Positions 18,266-29,384 of a stretch of DNA of 64,000 nucleotides are shown here, piece after piece. This DNA is from Euzebya pacifica (GTDB taxonomy: Bacteria; Actinomycetota; Nitriliruptoria; Euzebyales; Euzebyaceae), in assembly GCF_003344865.1 (NCBI RefSeq), contig NZ_CP031165.1, positions 4,655,910-4,719,909 on the forward strand, in the 5' to 3' direction. The notes beneath the pieces are model-generated. The model was not told the origin of the DNA. It was given only the letters and a program-made list of their open reading frames with translations, and ran no database searches. A program made the translations under genes and the position numbers. Each line of letters begins with the position of its first letter. The stretch's first letter is position 1.

Positions 18266-19414
18266 TCAGCGGAGGTAACGACGCCATGCCCGGGCGGCCA
18301 GCGCGGCCCCGGGCGTTGCCGCGGCCACACCCTGGAGGGGTGGGACGACCAAGCCGGCCGTCGACCCCTCGACATCGGTCGAGTCACCCTCGGTGGTCCC
18401 GGAACCCGAACCCGCCGCAGCGGCTACCAGGCCCGGATGGCGTGGCATGTCAGCGGTGACGTCGTCGGGGTCGTGCGCGTCGTCGTGGTCGTGCGCGGCA
18501 GCGCCCGCGGGGGTCTCGGCCGCATCGGGAGTCAGGTACCGCTCGATCTCGTGGTCGAGCTCGGCACCCATGAGCAGCACGGTGAAGGAGTAGTTCAGCC
18601 AGACGAGGAGGACGATCACCCCGGCGAAGGCCCCGTAGGTGGCGGCATAGGTCTGGGAGAAGCTGACGTAGAGGCCGAACAGGAAGCTCAGCAGCAGCCA
18701 TCCCCCCACGCCCAGGACGGCACCGGGGGTGAGGAAGCGCAGCTTCGGTCGATCGCGGTTGGGCCCGAACCAGAACGCAAACCCGAAGAAGAGCATCAGG
18801 ATTGTGATCGCGGCGACGTAGCGCCCCAGCCCGATCAGCAGGCGGAACGGCGAGTCGAGCACCTCCTGTGGCAGGACGAGCTCCAGGAGTGTCGGACCGA
18901 AGACGATGGCGACGAACATGCCTGCCAGCGCCAGCGCAAGGGCCCCGATGACGCCGAGCGAGGTCAACCGCAGCCCGACGAAGCCACGGTCCTCCTTGCG
19001 GTCGTAGGCCTTGTTCAGGGCGTTGATCAGGGCCGCGGCCGCACCGCTGGCAGCGAACAGCCCGGCGCCGATGGAGATGACCAGCGCAACGGTCCCGTCC
19101 TCCTGGAGGTTCTGCAGGGCCGTCTGCAGCGCGTCCTCGACGAAGTCCCTGGCGCTGCCGGGGATCAGGTCGCCCGCGGCCTCGACCAGCTTCTGGATGT
19201 CGGCGGTGGACACGACCTGGGCGGCGATGGCGACTGCGGCGATGAGGCTGGGCACGAGGGCCAGCACGATCCGGAGGGTGACCACCGCGGCGAGGTTGGA
19301 CACCTCGTCGTCCTTGAACTCCTGGCCGGTGTTGCGCAGCACCGTGCGCCAGCCGTCACCGCCGAGCTTCCACCAGGACCGCTCGTCGAGCGCCTGCGCT
19401 GTCGTCCCTGCCAT
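18266..19414 (-). CDS. YihY/BrkB family (UPF0761) membrane protein
   Basis: 382 aa. Six membrane helices over residues ~40-290 with the family features TLRIVLALVPSLIAAVAI near the N-terminus and TYGAFAGVIVLLVWLNYSF near the last helix. A charged, His/Asp-rich cytoplasmic tail (AHDHDDAHDPDD) follows, ending in a hydrophobic Ala-rich stretch. The family was once annotated as RNase BN, but that is not supported; function is unknown. It lies 12 bp downstream of mutY on the same strand and may be cotranscribed. Confidence 0.8.
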   Translation of the reverse strand: MAGTTAQALDERSWWKLGGDGWRTVLRNTGQEFKDDEVSNLAAVVTLRIVLALVPSLIAAVAIAAQVVSTADIQKLVEAAGDLIPGSARDFVEDALQTALQNLQEDGTVALVISIGAGLFAASGAAAALINALNKAYDRKEDRGFVGLRLTSLGVIGALALALAGMFVAIVFGPTLLELVLPQEVLDSPFRLLIGLGRYVAAITILMLFFGFAFWFGPNRDRPKLRFLTPGAVLGVGGWLLLSFLFGLYVSFSQTYAATYGAFAGVIVLLVWLNYSFTVLLMGAELDHEIERYLTPDAAETPAGAAAHDHDDAHDPDDVTADMPRHPGLVAAAAGSGSGTTEGDSTDVEGSTAGLVVPPLQGVAAATPGAALAARAWRRYLR

Positions 19415-19426
19415 CTCGTGCCCCGG

Positions 19427-20362
19427 TCAGTCCTCGCGGTCCCGTACGCCTCTCCGAGACTTGCCCCTCGCTCCCGGCAACGCAAACCCTTCGCCGTCCC
19501 GGACCACCAGGCCGTCGGCCACGAGGGCATCCAGGACCCCCACCCCGTGTTCGCCGGCCAGCTCGACGGCGGCGTCGTGGGGCAGCCGGCCCGCCCGTGC
19601 CGCGGCGATGATCCGCCCGCGTGCCTGCCGCGCGGACCCCTCGAACCGTCCCTGCGGCCGGGGGCGATGTGCCCCCCGCCCGGCGGGGTCCTCCTCGGGG
19701 CCGCCGGCCCAGCTGCACGTCGATGCGACGGGGCAGCGGTCACAGGCCGGCGTGCGGGCCCGACAGGTGGTGGCACCCAGGTCCATGAGCGCCGCTGCGG
19801 CCAGCGCCCCCCTCCCCCATCGGACGGCCCCGTCGGCCAACACCTGGGCGTCGGAGCGGTCCAGCACCCTGCCGGAGTGGCGAGCGACGATACGCGCCAC
19901 GTTGGTGTCCACGGGCACCACGTCACGGTCGAAGGCGAAGGCCAGCACCGCCCGGGCCGTGTAGGGCCCGATGCCGGGCAGGGACAGCAGGCCGTCGAGG
20001 TCGTCGGGCACCTCACCGTCGTGCTGCTCAACCATCACCACTGCCGCGCGGTGCAGGTTGACTGCCCGCCGGTTGTAGCCGAGCCCCACCCACAGGTCGA
20101 TCACCTCGGCCGGCGCGGCGTCGGCCATGGTGGCCGGGTCGGGGAACCGCTGGATCAGCTGCACCCACCGCTCGGCCACCCGATCGGCCTGTGTCTGCTG
20201 GGCCATGACCTCGCTGAGCAGGATCCCCCACGGGGTGGTGCCGGGGGTCCGCCACGGCAGCTTGCGCTCCTCGGGTCGGTGCCACGCCAGCACGCCCTCC
20301 ACGAGCTCGCGCATCGCTGCATGGTCGACCGGGTCGTCAGCAGAGCGAGGAGGGGCACCCAT
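19427..20362 (-). CDS. mutY: Adenine DNA glycosylase MutY
   Basis: 311-aa base-excision repair enzyme that removes A opposite 8-oxoG. The catalytic Glu is residue 51 (LLSEVMAQQTQ). The helix-hairpin-helix LPGIGPYTARAV is at ~128-139, Asp152 sits in VDTNVARI, and the 4Fe-4S cluster is C-x6-C-x2-C-x5-C at residues 200-216. The C-terminal ~90 residues are short and basic compared with the 8-oxoG-recognising domain of E. coli MutY, similar to short actinobacterial forms. Its ATG is only 20 bp from the divergent RibD_C gene. Confidence 0.93.
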   Translation of the reverse strand: MGAPPRSADDPVDHAAMRELVEGVLAWHRPEERKLPWRTPGTTPWGILLSEVMAQQTQADRVAERWVQLIQRFPDPATMADAAPAEVIDLWVGLGYNRRAVNLHRAAVVMVEQHDGEVPDDLDGLLSLPGIGPYTARAVLAFAFDRDVVPVDTNVARIVARHSGRVLDRSDAQVLADGAVRWGRGALAAAALMDLGATTCRARTPACDRCPVASTCSWAGGPEEDPAGRGAHRPRPQGRFEGSARQARGRIIAAARAGRLPHDAAVELAGEHGVGVLDALVADGLVVRDGEGFALPGARGKSRRGVRDRED

Positions 20363-20382
20363 GCTGGGTAGCCTGCCGCGAG

Positions 20383-21120
20383 ATGGAGCAGCTGCACCCC
20401 ACCCACGTGCCCGAGGTCGATGCCTACGAGGCCCACCGTCCGCCGAGCGGCACGGCGTCGTGGCTGCGGGTCAACATGGTGAGCAGCCTCGACGGCCACA
20501 TCGTCGACGACGACGGGGTCAGCGGCGGGCTGGGCGGCGACGCCGATCGGTTGGCGTTCTTCGCCCTGCGCCACCACGCCGACGCGATCCTGGCCGGCGC
20601 CGGCACCGTTCGTGCCGAGGACTACGGCGGCATGCGTGTTCGCGACAGCATGCGGGCAGCGCGCGAGGCGGACGGTCGCGTCGACCCGGCCCCCATCGTG
20701 GTCGTGACCGCGTCCCTCGACCTGGACCCCACGTCGCGCCTGTTCACCGACACCCGGGTGCCCCCGATCGTGCTGACCACGACCGACGCGGACGACGACG
20801 CCGTCGATCGGATTGGCGGGGCCGGAGCGCGGATCGTGCGCGCGGGGGAGGGCCGGGTCGACCTCACCGAGGGTCTGGCCGTCCTGCGGGACGTCCTGGG
20901 CCTCCACCACGTCCTGTGCGAGGGCGGCCCCGGCCTGAACGCCGCGCTGCTGGCCGCTGACCTGGTGGACGAGCTCTGCCTGACGCTGGCCCCCGCCATC
21001 GTGGGCAGCGTCGACCCCCGGCGCATCGCGGGCGAGGCACACCCGGCGCGGGGGATGACCCTGTCCCGGGTCCTCCACGGGGACGGCGAGCTGCTGCTGC
21101 GCTACACCCGGCAGCGCTGA
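20383..21120 (+). CDS. RibD C-terminal-domain (pyrimidine) reductase
   Basis: 245-aa NADPH-dependent reductase of the RibD_C/DHFR-like fold. Signatures are VNMVSSLDGHIVDDDG, ADAILAGAGTVRAEDYG and VLCEGGPGLNAALLAADLVDEL. In full riboflavin enzymes this domain reduces the ribosylaminopyrimidine; stand-alone actinobacterial proteins like this have various or unknown substrates. No deaminase domain is attached and no other rib gene is nearby. It is divergent from mutY. Confidence 0.85.
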   Translation: MEQLHPTHVPEVDAYEAHRPPSGTASWLRVNMVSSLDGHIVDDDGVSGGLGGDADRLAFFALRHHADAILAGAGTVRAEDYGGMRVRDSMRAAREADGRVDPAPIVVVTASLDLDPTSRLFTDTRVPPIVLTTTDADDDAVDRIGGAGARIVRAGEGRVDLTEGLAVLRDVLGLHHVLCEGGPGLNAALLAADLVDELCLTLAPAIVGSVDPRRIAGEAHPARGMTLSRVLHGDGELLLRYTRQR

Positions 21121-21169
21121 GGGGAGCCGGACCGGACCGACGGTCTCGTGCCCCTTGGCCGCGTTGCCG

Positions 21170-21234
21170 GCCGAGCTGCACATCTCCTCCCAGCGTTGGT
21201 GCACGTCAGCCCCCTGGGGAGCCGAGCTGCACAT
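21170..21234. repeat. Two direct copies of a 14-bp sequence
   Basis: GCCGAGCTGCACAT occurs at 21170-21183 and 21221-21234, 51 bp apart, each followed by a TCC. They lie between the convergent RibD_C and nucS genes. The core AGCTGCAC equals one arm of the inverted repeat at 979-1001. Confidence 0.6.
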
Positions 21235-21242
21235 TTCCGGGA

Positions 21243-21252
21243 GGGGGGGGGG
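21243..21252. repeat. G10 homopolymer after nucS
   Basis: An uninterrupted run of ten G lies 12 bp beyond the nucS stop codon, C10 on the transcribed sense strand. It is outside any recognised gene, so a coding phase switch is unlikely. It may be length-variable or hard to sequence. Confidence 0.6.
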
Positions 21253-21264
21253 AGGGCCGACGGG

Positions 21265-21924
21265 TCAGAAGAGCTTCAGCTCGTCGGACTCGATGCCGCG
21301 CAGCTCGTCGTAGTCCACCTCGACGCAGGCGATGCCGCGGGACTCCGCGAGGACACGTGCCTGGGGCTTGATGAGCTGGGCGGCGAAGATGCCCCTGACG
21401 GGCCGGAGCAGGGGGTCGCGGTCCATGCGCTCGAGGTAGCGGGTCAGCTGCTCGACCCCGTCGATCTCGCCGCGTCGCTTGATCTCCACCGCCACGGCCT
21501 GCCCCTCGGCGTCACGCAGCAGCAGGTCGACCGGACCGATGTCGGTCGGGTACTCCCGGCGGACCAGCTGCAGGTTCTCGCCGATGGCGTCGGTGTTGGC
21601 CGCCAGCAGCTCCTGCAGGTGCGCCTCGACCCCGTCCTTGGTCAGGCCGGGGTCCTCGCCGAGCTCCGTCTCGGTCTCCCAGACCCGCTCGTGCAGGGTG
21701 ATGGTCAGCGTCTCGCCCTTGGGGGACGTGACGACCCAGCGGTCGTCCTCCTCCTCCAGCTTGTTGGGCGCGTTCATCCAGTTGAGGGGCTTGTAGGCGC
21801 CGCCGTCGGCATGGATGGCGACGCAACCGTCGGCCTTCACCATGATCAGGCGCCGGGCCTCCGGCAGGTGGGCGGTCAGCCGACCGTCGTAGTCCACGGT
21901 GCAGCGGGCGATGAGTAGGCGCAT
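21265..21924 (-). CDS. nucS: Mismatch-specific endonuclease NucS (EndoMS)
   Basis: 219-aa endonuclease of the non-canonical mismatch repair pathway used by most Actinobacteria, which lack MutS/MutL. The N-terminal DNA-binding and dimerisation domain begins [20 protein letters not shown]. The nuclease domain has GPVDLLLRD and [17 protein letters not shown], with the Asp and ExK catalytic residues. The C-terminus ends DELKLF, a typical beta-clamp-binding tail. Length is normal. The ATG is chosen at the conserved N-terminus. Neighbours with repair roles are limited to mutY, about 1.5 kb away. Confidence 0.93.
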   Translation of the reverse strand: MRLLIARCTVDYDGRLTAHLPEARRLIMVKADGCVAIHADGGAYKPLNWMNAPNKLEEEDDRWVVTSPKGETLTITLHERVWETETELGEDPGLTKDGVEAHLQELLAANTDAIGENLQLVRREYPTDIGPVDLLLRDAEGQAVAVEIKRRGEIDGVEQLTRYLERMDRDPLLRPVRGIFAAQLIKPQARVLAESRGIACVEVDYDELRGIESDELKLF

Positions 21925-21964
21925 GGGACCGGCAGCGTAGATGCCGACACGGCCACCTGCTGGG

Positions 21965-23065
21965 TCAGGCGGCGAGGCCCCGACGCTGGACCTCCGACGG
22001 GCGCAGGTGGATGGCGTGCATCGGGTCGGCCGTCGCCGCACCTTCCGCGGCGTCCAGCTCTGCACGGATCGCCTGGGCGGACGTGTGCCCGTCCCACAGC
22101 ACCACACCGGCGCTGACCTCCGGGCGCACGACCACGCCGTCGTGGAGGACGGGCACGTGTGCTCGGTCCACGAGGCGTCGGCAGGCCCTGATCGCGGTGT
22201 CGCTCTCGGCCATGTCGGCCAGCACGACGACAACCCGATCGGCCTCCACTCGGGCCACGAGGTCGGTCCGCCGAACGGTGCGCATCAGGCGATCGGCCAC
22301 GACGTCGGCAACAGGGCCGGCCTCGGCCACGCCGTCCACCGCGTGGACCCGCAAGGACAGGAGCGCGACCGACTCCCGGTTCGCCCCGGCCATCTCCAGC
22401 CGGCGGCCGAGCGTGCCAGCCCCGGGGAGCGCCTCGAGGCGGCTGGCGGTCGAGTCGGCGAACCATTCCGCTGGCATCCGGGCGATCAGCTCACGACGCC
22501 GCGCGTCCAGCAGCGCAGCCGTGGCGTCGACGGCGACGCGACGCTGGCTGGGACCGTCCAGTGCGATGGCGCCCGAGGGGCCGCCCTGCCGGTTGCCGAG
22601 CACGAGCACGCCGAGGGGTTCGGTGTCCATCAGCGGGATGACGATGGCGTCACCGACCTCCAGCTGGTCCAACCACGGCCGCAGCGGATGGGCATCGCCG
22701 TCGCGCAGGTCGATCGGCCTCGGGTCCACCGACAACCACGAGGTCACCAGCGCACGGAGCTCGTCAGGCGTAGGTGTCTCGTTGGGGGTGAGGTGATCGC
22801 CCTCCAGGGAGACCCGGGCCACGGCCTTGTTGGGTGGCGTCACGAACAGCGCCTCGGCCCGCGTGGCGCCCACGGCCGCTGCGAGCCCGCCCGCGACGCA
22901 GCGGATCACGGCTTCCGGGTCGCGGCCGCCACCGGCCCGCCCGAGGACGTCGTCGATCACCTCGGCCGCCACGACAGGGCTGGTTCGGCGTCCGGCGGCA
23001 CGAGATGTGGCCACACCGAGCAGCCCGAGGACGGCAACGACGATCAGCAGCTCCGACACTGGCAC
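21965..23065 (-). CDS. GAF-like/degenerate GGDEF membrane protein, possible c-di-GMP receptor
   Basis: 366 aa with a GTG start after AAGGCAGG. One N-terminal membrane helix (residues 4-20) is followed by a GAF-like domain (~45-185) and a C-terminal domain aligning with GGDEF proteins. There the line [18 protein letters not shown] matches RxxDxxxRxGGDEF. The RxxD inhibitory-site motif is kept while GGDEF is replaced by EADRV. Synthesis of c-di-GMP is therefore not expected, but binding through the I-site is possible. It lies 40 bp upstream of nucS on the same strand and downstream of clpC, separated by hairpins. Confidence 0.65.
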   Translation of the reverse strand: MPVSELLIVVAVLGLLGVATSRAAGRRTSPVVAAEVIDDVLGRAGGGRDPEAVIRCVAGGLAAAVGATRAEALFVTPPNKAVARVSLEGDHLTPNETPTPDELRALVTSWLSVDPRPIDLRDGDAHPLRPWLDQLEVGDAIVIPLMDTEPLGVLVLGNRQGGPSGAIALDGPSQRRVAVDATAALLDARRRELIARMPAEWFADSTASRLEALPGAGTLGRRLEMAGANRESVALLSLRVHAVDGVAEAGPVADVVADRLMRTVRRTDLVARVEADRVVVVLADMAESDTAIRACRRLVDRAHVPVLHDGVVVRPEVSAGVVLWDGHTSAQAIRAELDAAEGAATADPMHAIHLRPSEVQRRGLAA

Positions 23066-23181
23066 CCTGCCTTGACGCGACTACGAAGGGCAAGCGCAAT
23101 ACTACCCACAGCCAGACCGTCAAACCAGACCCCGCTGGCCGTTTCCCCAGGGGCAGGAGCGTGGCCCCCAGAACGAGCGAG

Positions 23182-23208
23182 GGCCCGACGCGCTTGGTGC
23201 GTCGGGCC
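23182..23208. terminator. Strong hairpin in clpC-GGDEF spacer
   Basis: A 10-bp perfect stem, GGCCCGACGC with GCGTCGGGCC, encloses a 7-nt loop. It has no T-tract on either strand. By position it could end read-through from clpC. Confidence 0.5.
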
Positions 23209-23423
23209 TGTGCTGTGCGTTGACGTCCCCCCAGGTTCTCCTGGGCTCTTGGCGCCCGCCGGGAACGGATCGACGTCGTGTGGTGAGCTTCACGTGACTC
23301 GTTGTCCGGATCACGAACGAAGCGTTACCTCATCGTAGCCCGAGGTGAACCCGTAGCCAACAACTTGTTCTCGCTGCGTCACATCCGCCAACACAGTGAC
23401 ATGGAGTGCGCGGCACGAACGCA

Positions 23424-23456
23424 GGAGGAGCGCCGTGCGATGCACGACGCTCCTCC
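23424..23456 (-). terminator. clpC terminator hairpin
   Basis: Arms GGAGGAGCG and CGCTCCTCC continue, after one mismatch, into CGTGC/GCACG around the loop GAT, giving about 14 paired bases. It starts 17 bp past the clpC stop. No T-run follows, as usual in GC-rich genomes. Confidence 0.65.
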
Positions 23457-23473
23457 CGGGTGGTTCGAACGGA

Positions 23474-25978
<2,505 letters not shown>

Positions 25979-26153
25979 CTGGGGTGCCCCCTAAGGCAGT
26001 AGCGGGGAGTCGGTCAAGGGTAACGCCTGACGGGTGGCCCGGGAGGGCAGCCCCCAGGGGATATCCCTTTGTTGGCCACCCTACCCTCGGCTGCAGCGGC
26101 CCACCCGGGGATAGGTGTGGATCCCCGGTGAAAGGTGCCGGTCCGGGGCCGAC

Positions 26154-28295
26154 TCAGGACTTGGTGGCCAGCTCGAGCAAGCTCTCCTGGTCGGTGAGGG
26201 CCTCCAGCGGCATGGGACGGGCGAGCAGGTAGCCCTGGCCGGCCATCTCCCCGTGCCCGCGCAGCCGATCCAGCTCGGCGATGGTCTCGATGCCCTCGGC
26301 GATGAGGACCAGACCCAGACGACGACCCAGCGTCACGATGGCCTCGAGGGCCGCCTGGCCACTGGGACGAGCGTCGGCGACGAAGGCACGGTCGATCTTG
26401 ATGACGTCGAGCGGCAGGTCGGCGACGTAGCTGAGGGAGGAGAAGCCGGTGCCGAAGTCGTCCAGGGCGACGCGCACCCCAAGGGCCCGCAGCGCTTGGA
26501 GGGTTCGCACGGCCAGCTCGGTGTTGGTGACCGCCGCCGCCTCGGTCAGCTCCAGCACGAGCGCAACGGGCTGGACGCCGTGCCGGGTCAGCGCGCCGCG
26601 AACGATGTCCACGAATCCGCCATCGTTCAGCTGCGCCCCCGAGACGTTCACGCTGACCCATCCGCCGAGCCGTTCGGGATGCGCGGCGAGGTCGCGACAG
26701 GCACGGTCGAGCACCCACGCACCGATTCCGGCGATGGCCCCGGTGTCTTCAGCCACGGCGATGAACTCGCCGGGGCCGAGGAGCCCACGGGACGGGCTGT
26801 CCCAGCGGACCAGGGCCTCGGCCCCCAGCAAGGTGCCCGTCGTGAGGTCGACGACGGGTTGGTAGTGCAGGACCAGCTCGTCGCGGGCCGCGGCGCCGGA
26901 CAGGTCACGGCGGAGCTCGGCCCTGGACGGCCGCTCGCCCAGCAGGCCAGGGGCGTAGATCTCGATGCGGTTCTTGCCCTGCCGCTTGGCGGTGTACATG
27001 GCGAAGTCCGCGTTGCCGAGCAGCTCCTCGGCGTCGCCCGGTCCCGCGCCCAGCGCGCTGATCGCCAAGCCGATGCTGCAGGCGATGTCCACCTCGGCGC
27101 CCGCGATGACGGTGCCCGACGACAGGGCCTCCAGCGCGTCGAGGGCGGCGCGACTCGCGATGGCCGGGTCGTCGGTCAAGCCCAACGTCATGGCGAACTC
27201 GTCCCCTCCGAGGCGCGCGACGACGGCGCCGTTCGGCGCGGCGCGGCGCAAGCGCTCGGCCACGACGGTGAGCAGCTGGTCACCAGCGGCGTGGCCCATC
27301 GTGTCGTTGATGTCCTTGAAGTCGTCCAGGTCCAGGAACAGGACGGCGACGCGGTCGATGGTCGGATCGGCCAGCCTGGCGTGGAGCGCCTGGCCGAACG
27401 CCTTGCGGTTGGGCATGCCCGTCAGGTCATCGGTCAGCGCTTGGTCCCGCAGCCGGTCCTGGCTGTCGCGCACCGAGACGGCCGTCTCGCTCAGGGCCAG
27501 TCCCAGCTCACCCAGCTCCCGCACGGACTCGCCCAGCTCGACGGAGAACCCGTCGGCACCGTGCAGCTCCCGGGCGGCCGTCTGCAGCAGCGCGATGGGC
27601 CGCAGCACTCGACGCCGCATCCTCTGCGCGGCGCTGAGCGCGGTGAGCAGGCCGATCACCACCGCGCCGATCACGACCGCGACAACCGTTCGCTGCATGA
27701 TCTGTGAGTCGTGGATGCTGACGTGCAGATCGGCCAGCAGCTCGGCCCGTACGGCGGTCAGGGTCCGACGGGCGTCGGTCAGGTCTCGCCACGTCGCGTT
27801 GAAGGGGTCGTTCCCGGCTTGCAGCAGAACGAAGATCTCGCCGCTGGCCACGTAGCCCGGGGCCGTCGCGAGGTCGGCGTCGAAGTCCTCCCAGGCGTCC
27901 CGAGCCGGTCGCAGCATGGCCGCGGTCCCCGTGCTGGCGAGCTCGGCCTCGAGGTTGTCGAAGGCGGCGTCCATGCGCGCGACCACCTCGGCGTAGGCCG
28001 CCTGCTGGTTGGCGTACTGCTCCGGTCCACCAACGGCGTACATGACGCCAGACGCGGGGTCCTCGACGTCCCCGATCACCAGCTCGAGCTCGATGACCGC
28101 GGCCATCTGCTCCTCGAGGGCGGTCGTGGTCCGGGCGAACAGTGCCTGCTGATAGGTCGTGGCGCCGATCGCCACCGCTCCGACGGTGACCAACGCGCCC
28201 AGGAAGGACGCGATGACCGCTGACCACGTCCGCCGCAGCGTCGGCCCGCGTTCCGGACGGCTCGTGGCCCCCGTGGGGCCCGTCATGTCTGGCAT
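26154..28295 (-). CDS. HAMP-GGDEF-EAL bifunctional c-di-GMP enzyme
   Basis: 713 aa. Two membrane helices (~24-50 and ~203-222) flank an extracytoplasmic sensor; a HAMP-like linker (RRRVLRPIALLQTAAREL) follows. The GGDEF domain is intact (FLDLDDFKDIND; RLGGDEF at 362-367) with no RxxD I-site. The EAL domain keeps its catalytic set: EALVR at 493-497, NVSGAQL, ELTE, DDFGTGFSSLSY, IKIDRAFV, AEGIET and the QGYLLARPMP loop. Both synthesis and hydrolysis of c-di-GMP are possible. The ATG at 28295 has GAGGAGCGAG directly upstream, a strong site, so 29 upstream residues are dropped. It is divergent from motA, suggesting a link to motility control. Confidence 0.88.
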   Translation of the reverse strand: MPDMTGPTGATSRPERGPTLRRTWSAVIASFLGALVTVGAVAIGATTYQQALFARTTTALEEQMAAVIELELVIGDVEDPASGVMYAVGGPEQYANQQAAYAEVVARMDAAFDNLEAELASTGTAAMLRPARDAWEDFDADLATAPGYVASGEIFVLLQAGNDPFNATWRDLTDARRTLTAVRAELLADLHVSIHDSQIMQRTVVAVVIGAVVIGLLTALSAAQRMRRRVLRPIALLQTAARELHGADGFSVELGESVRELGELGLALSETAVSVRDSQDRLRDQALTDDLTGMPNRKAFGQALHARLADPTIDRVAVLFLDLDDFKDINDTMGHAAGDQLLTVVAERLRRAAPNGAVVARLGGDEFAMTLGLTDDPAIASRAALDALEALSSGTVIAGAEVDIACSIGLAISALGAGPGDAEELLGNADFAMYTAKRQGKNRIEIYAPGLLGERPSRAELRRDLSGAAARDELVLHYQPVVDLTTGTLLGAEALVRWDSPSRGLLGPGEFIAVAEDTGAIAGIGAWVLDRACRDLAAHPERLGGWVSVNVSGAQLNDGGFVDIVRGALTRHGVQPVALVLELTEAAAVTNTELAVRTLQALRALGVRVALDDFGTGFSSLSYVADLPLDVIKIDRAFVADARPSGQAALEAIVTLGRRLGLVLIAEGIETIAELDRLRGHGEMAGQGYLLARPMPLEALTDQESLLELATKS

Positions 28296-28573
28296 CTCGC
28301 TCCTCGATCGTTCTCTGTTGCTCAGGCGCGTCGGGGAGGGGCTCCTCGTGGTCCCGGCTACTGAGGTCTGCCGTGTCAGCAAGGCACGATCGGCAACCTT
28401 AACCTGACACTGAGTAATTCGATGGGGTCGCGAGTTGTCACCCGGGGTGCGCTGGGCTGCGCGGGCCAGCTGGTGCCCGATTCCTCAACCGAGCCCATGA
28501 CGTGCCGATGCTGTCGGTGACGTCCGGCACGGTGCTGGGCGAACCGCTTCACGGATGAGGCAGGAACGCACAT

Positions 28574-29359
28574 ATGGACATGGCACTCATCGGAGGGCTC
28601 GTACTCTCCTTCCTCGCGATCATCGTCTCCACGCTGATCGACGGAAACAGCTTCGGACCGCTGATCGGCCCGTCGTCGTTCGTGTTGGTCTTCTTCGGCG
28701 CCCTCGGGGCGGGGATGACCGGCCTGAACAAGGAGGACCTCGGACGGATCCCCAAGACGGCGATCAAGGCCATCAAGGGCGCGACGTTCGCCAACTCCGG
28801 CACGGTCACGATGATGGCCCAGCTGGCCGACGTGGCGCGCCGCGAGGGCGTGCTGGCGCTCGAGTCGCGGCTCGACGGCATCGAGGACACCTTCCTGCGC
28901 AAGGGCGCCCAGCTGATCCTCGACGGCGTCGACTCCGAGAAGGTCGAGGAGGCGATGAGCATCCAGATGAACGCCACGCTCAGCCGGCACAAGCTGATGA
29001 TCGCCTTCTACGAGGCCGTCGGCGGCTACCTGCCCACCTTCGGCATGATCGGCACGGTCATCGGCCTGATCAACATGCTGGGCAACCTGTCGGACCCCTC
29101 CCAGCTGGGTGCCGGCATGGCCGTCGCGCTGCTGACCACGCTGTACGGCGTGATGTTCGCCAACCTGGCTTTCATGCCCATCGCCGGCAAGCTCAGGCTG
29201 CTGATGGAGCAGGAGCAGACCGCGATGCAGGTCGTCCTCGACGGCGTACTCAGCATCCAGGCCGGCATGAGCCCGCAGATGCTGGTCGAGCGCCTCGAGT
29301 CCTACCTGCCGCCTGCCGAGCAGCAGGGCTACAGCGACCGCATGGCGGCTGCGGCCTAG
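28574..29359 (+). CDS. motA: Flagellar motor stator protein MotA
   Basis: 261 aa. MotA forms the proton-channel stator ring with MotB and contacts the rotor. Four membrane helices are visible: ~4-20, ~30-48, and a pair after the cytoplasmic loop starting at YEAVGGYLPTFGMIGTVIGL, followed by MAVALLTTLYGVMFANLAFM. The large cytoplasmic loop (residues 60-150) contains the charged rotor-contact region. The start has AGGAACGCACAT upstream. It is followed 25 bp later by motB. No rotor, hook or filament genes occur in the window, so the stator pair is detached from them. Confidence 0.93.
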   Translation: MDMALIGGLVLSFLAIIVSTLIDGNSFGPLIGPSSFVLVFFGALGAGMTGLNKEDLGRIPKTAIKAIKGATFANSGTVTMMAQLADVARREGVLALESRLDGIEDTFLRKGAQLILDGVDSEKVEEAMSIQMNATLSRHKLMIAFYEAVGGYLPTFGMIGTVIGLINMLGNLSDPSQLGAGMAVALLTTLYGVMFANLAFMPIAGKLRLLMEQEQTAMQVVLDGVLSIQAGMSPQMLVERLESYLPPAEQQGYSDRMAAAA

Positions 29360-29384
29360 GCCGCGCCCGTTCCCGGAGCCTCCC

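Larger units (their letters stand above)
23066..23473. other. Intergenic region with three hairpins
   Basis: These 408 bp between clpC and the degenerate GGDEF gene contain no convincing gene on either strand. They hold two strong hairpins listed separately, and a small one at 23230-23245 (CCCAGG-TTCT-CCTGGG). The rest is of average composition. The promoter of the downstream gene probably lies at 23066-23180, but no clear hexamers were identified. Confidence 0.5.

Noticed and set aside
21243-21252. Phase-variable coding switch at the G10 tract
   Set aside because: The tract is outside nucS and RibD_C and no interrupted reading frame spans it.
25979-26010. TTGACC-N17-TTAGGG promoter just before clpC
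   Set aside because: The supposed -10 overlaps the ribosome-binding sequence, leaving no room for a transcript start before the ATG.
26058-26067. GGGATATCCC palindrome upstream of clpC as a stress-regulator operator
   Set aside because: It matches neither the ClgR nor the CtsR consensus as I know them, and a 10-bp palindrome can occur by chance.
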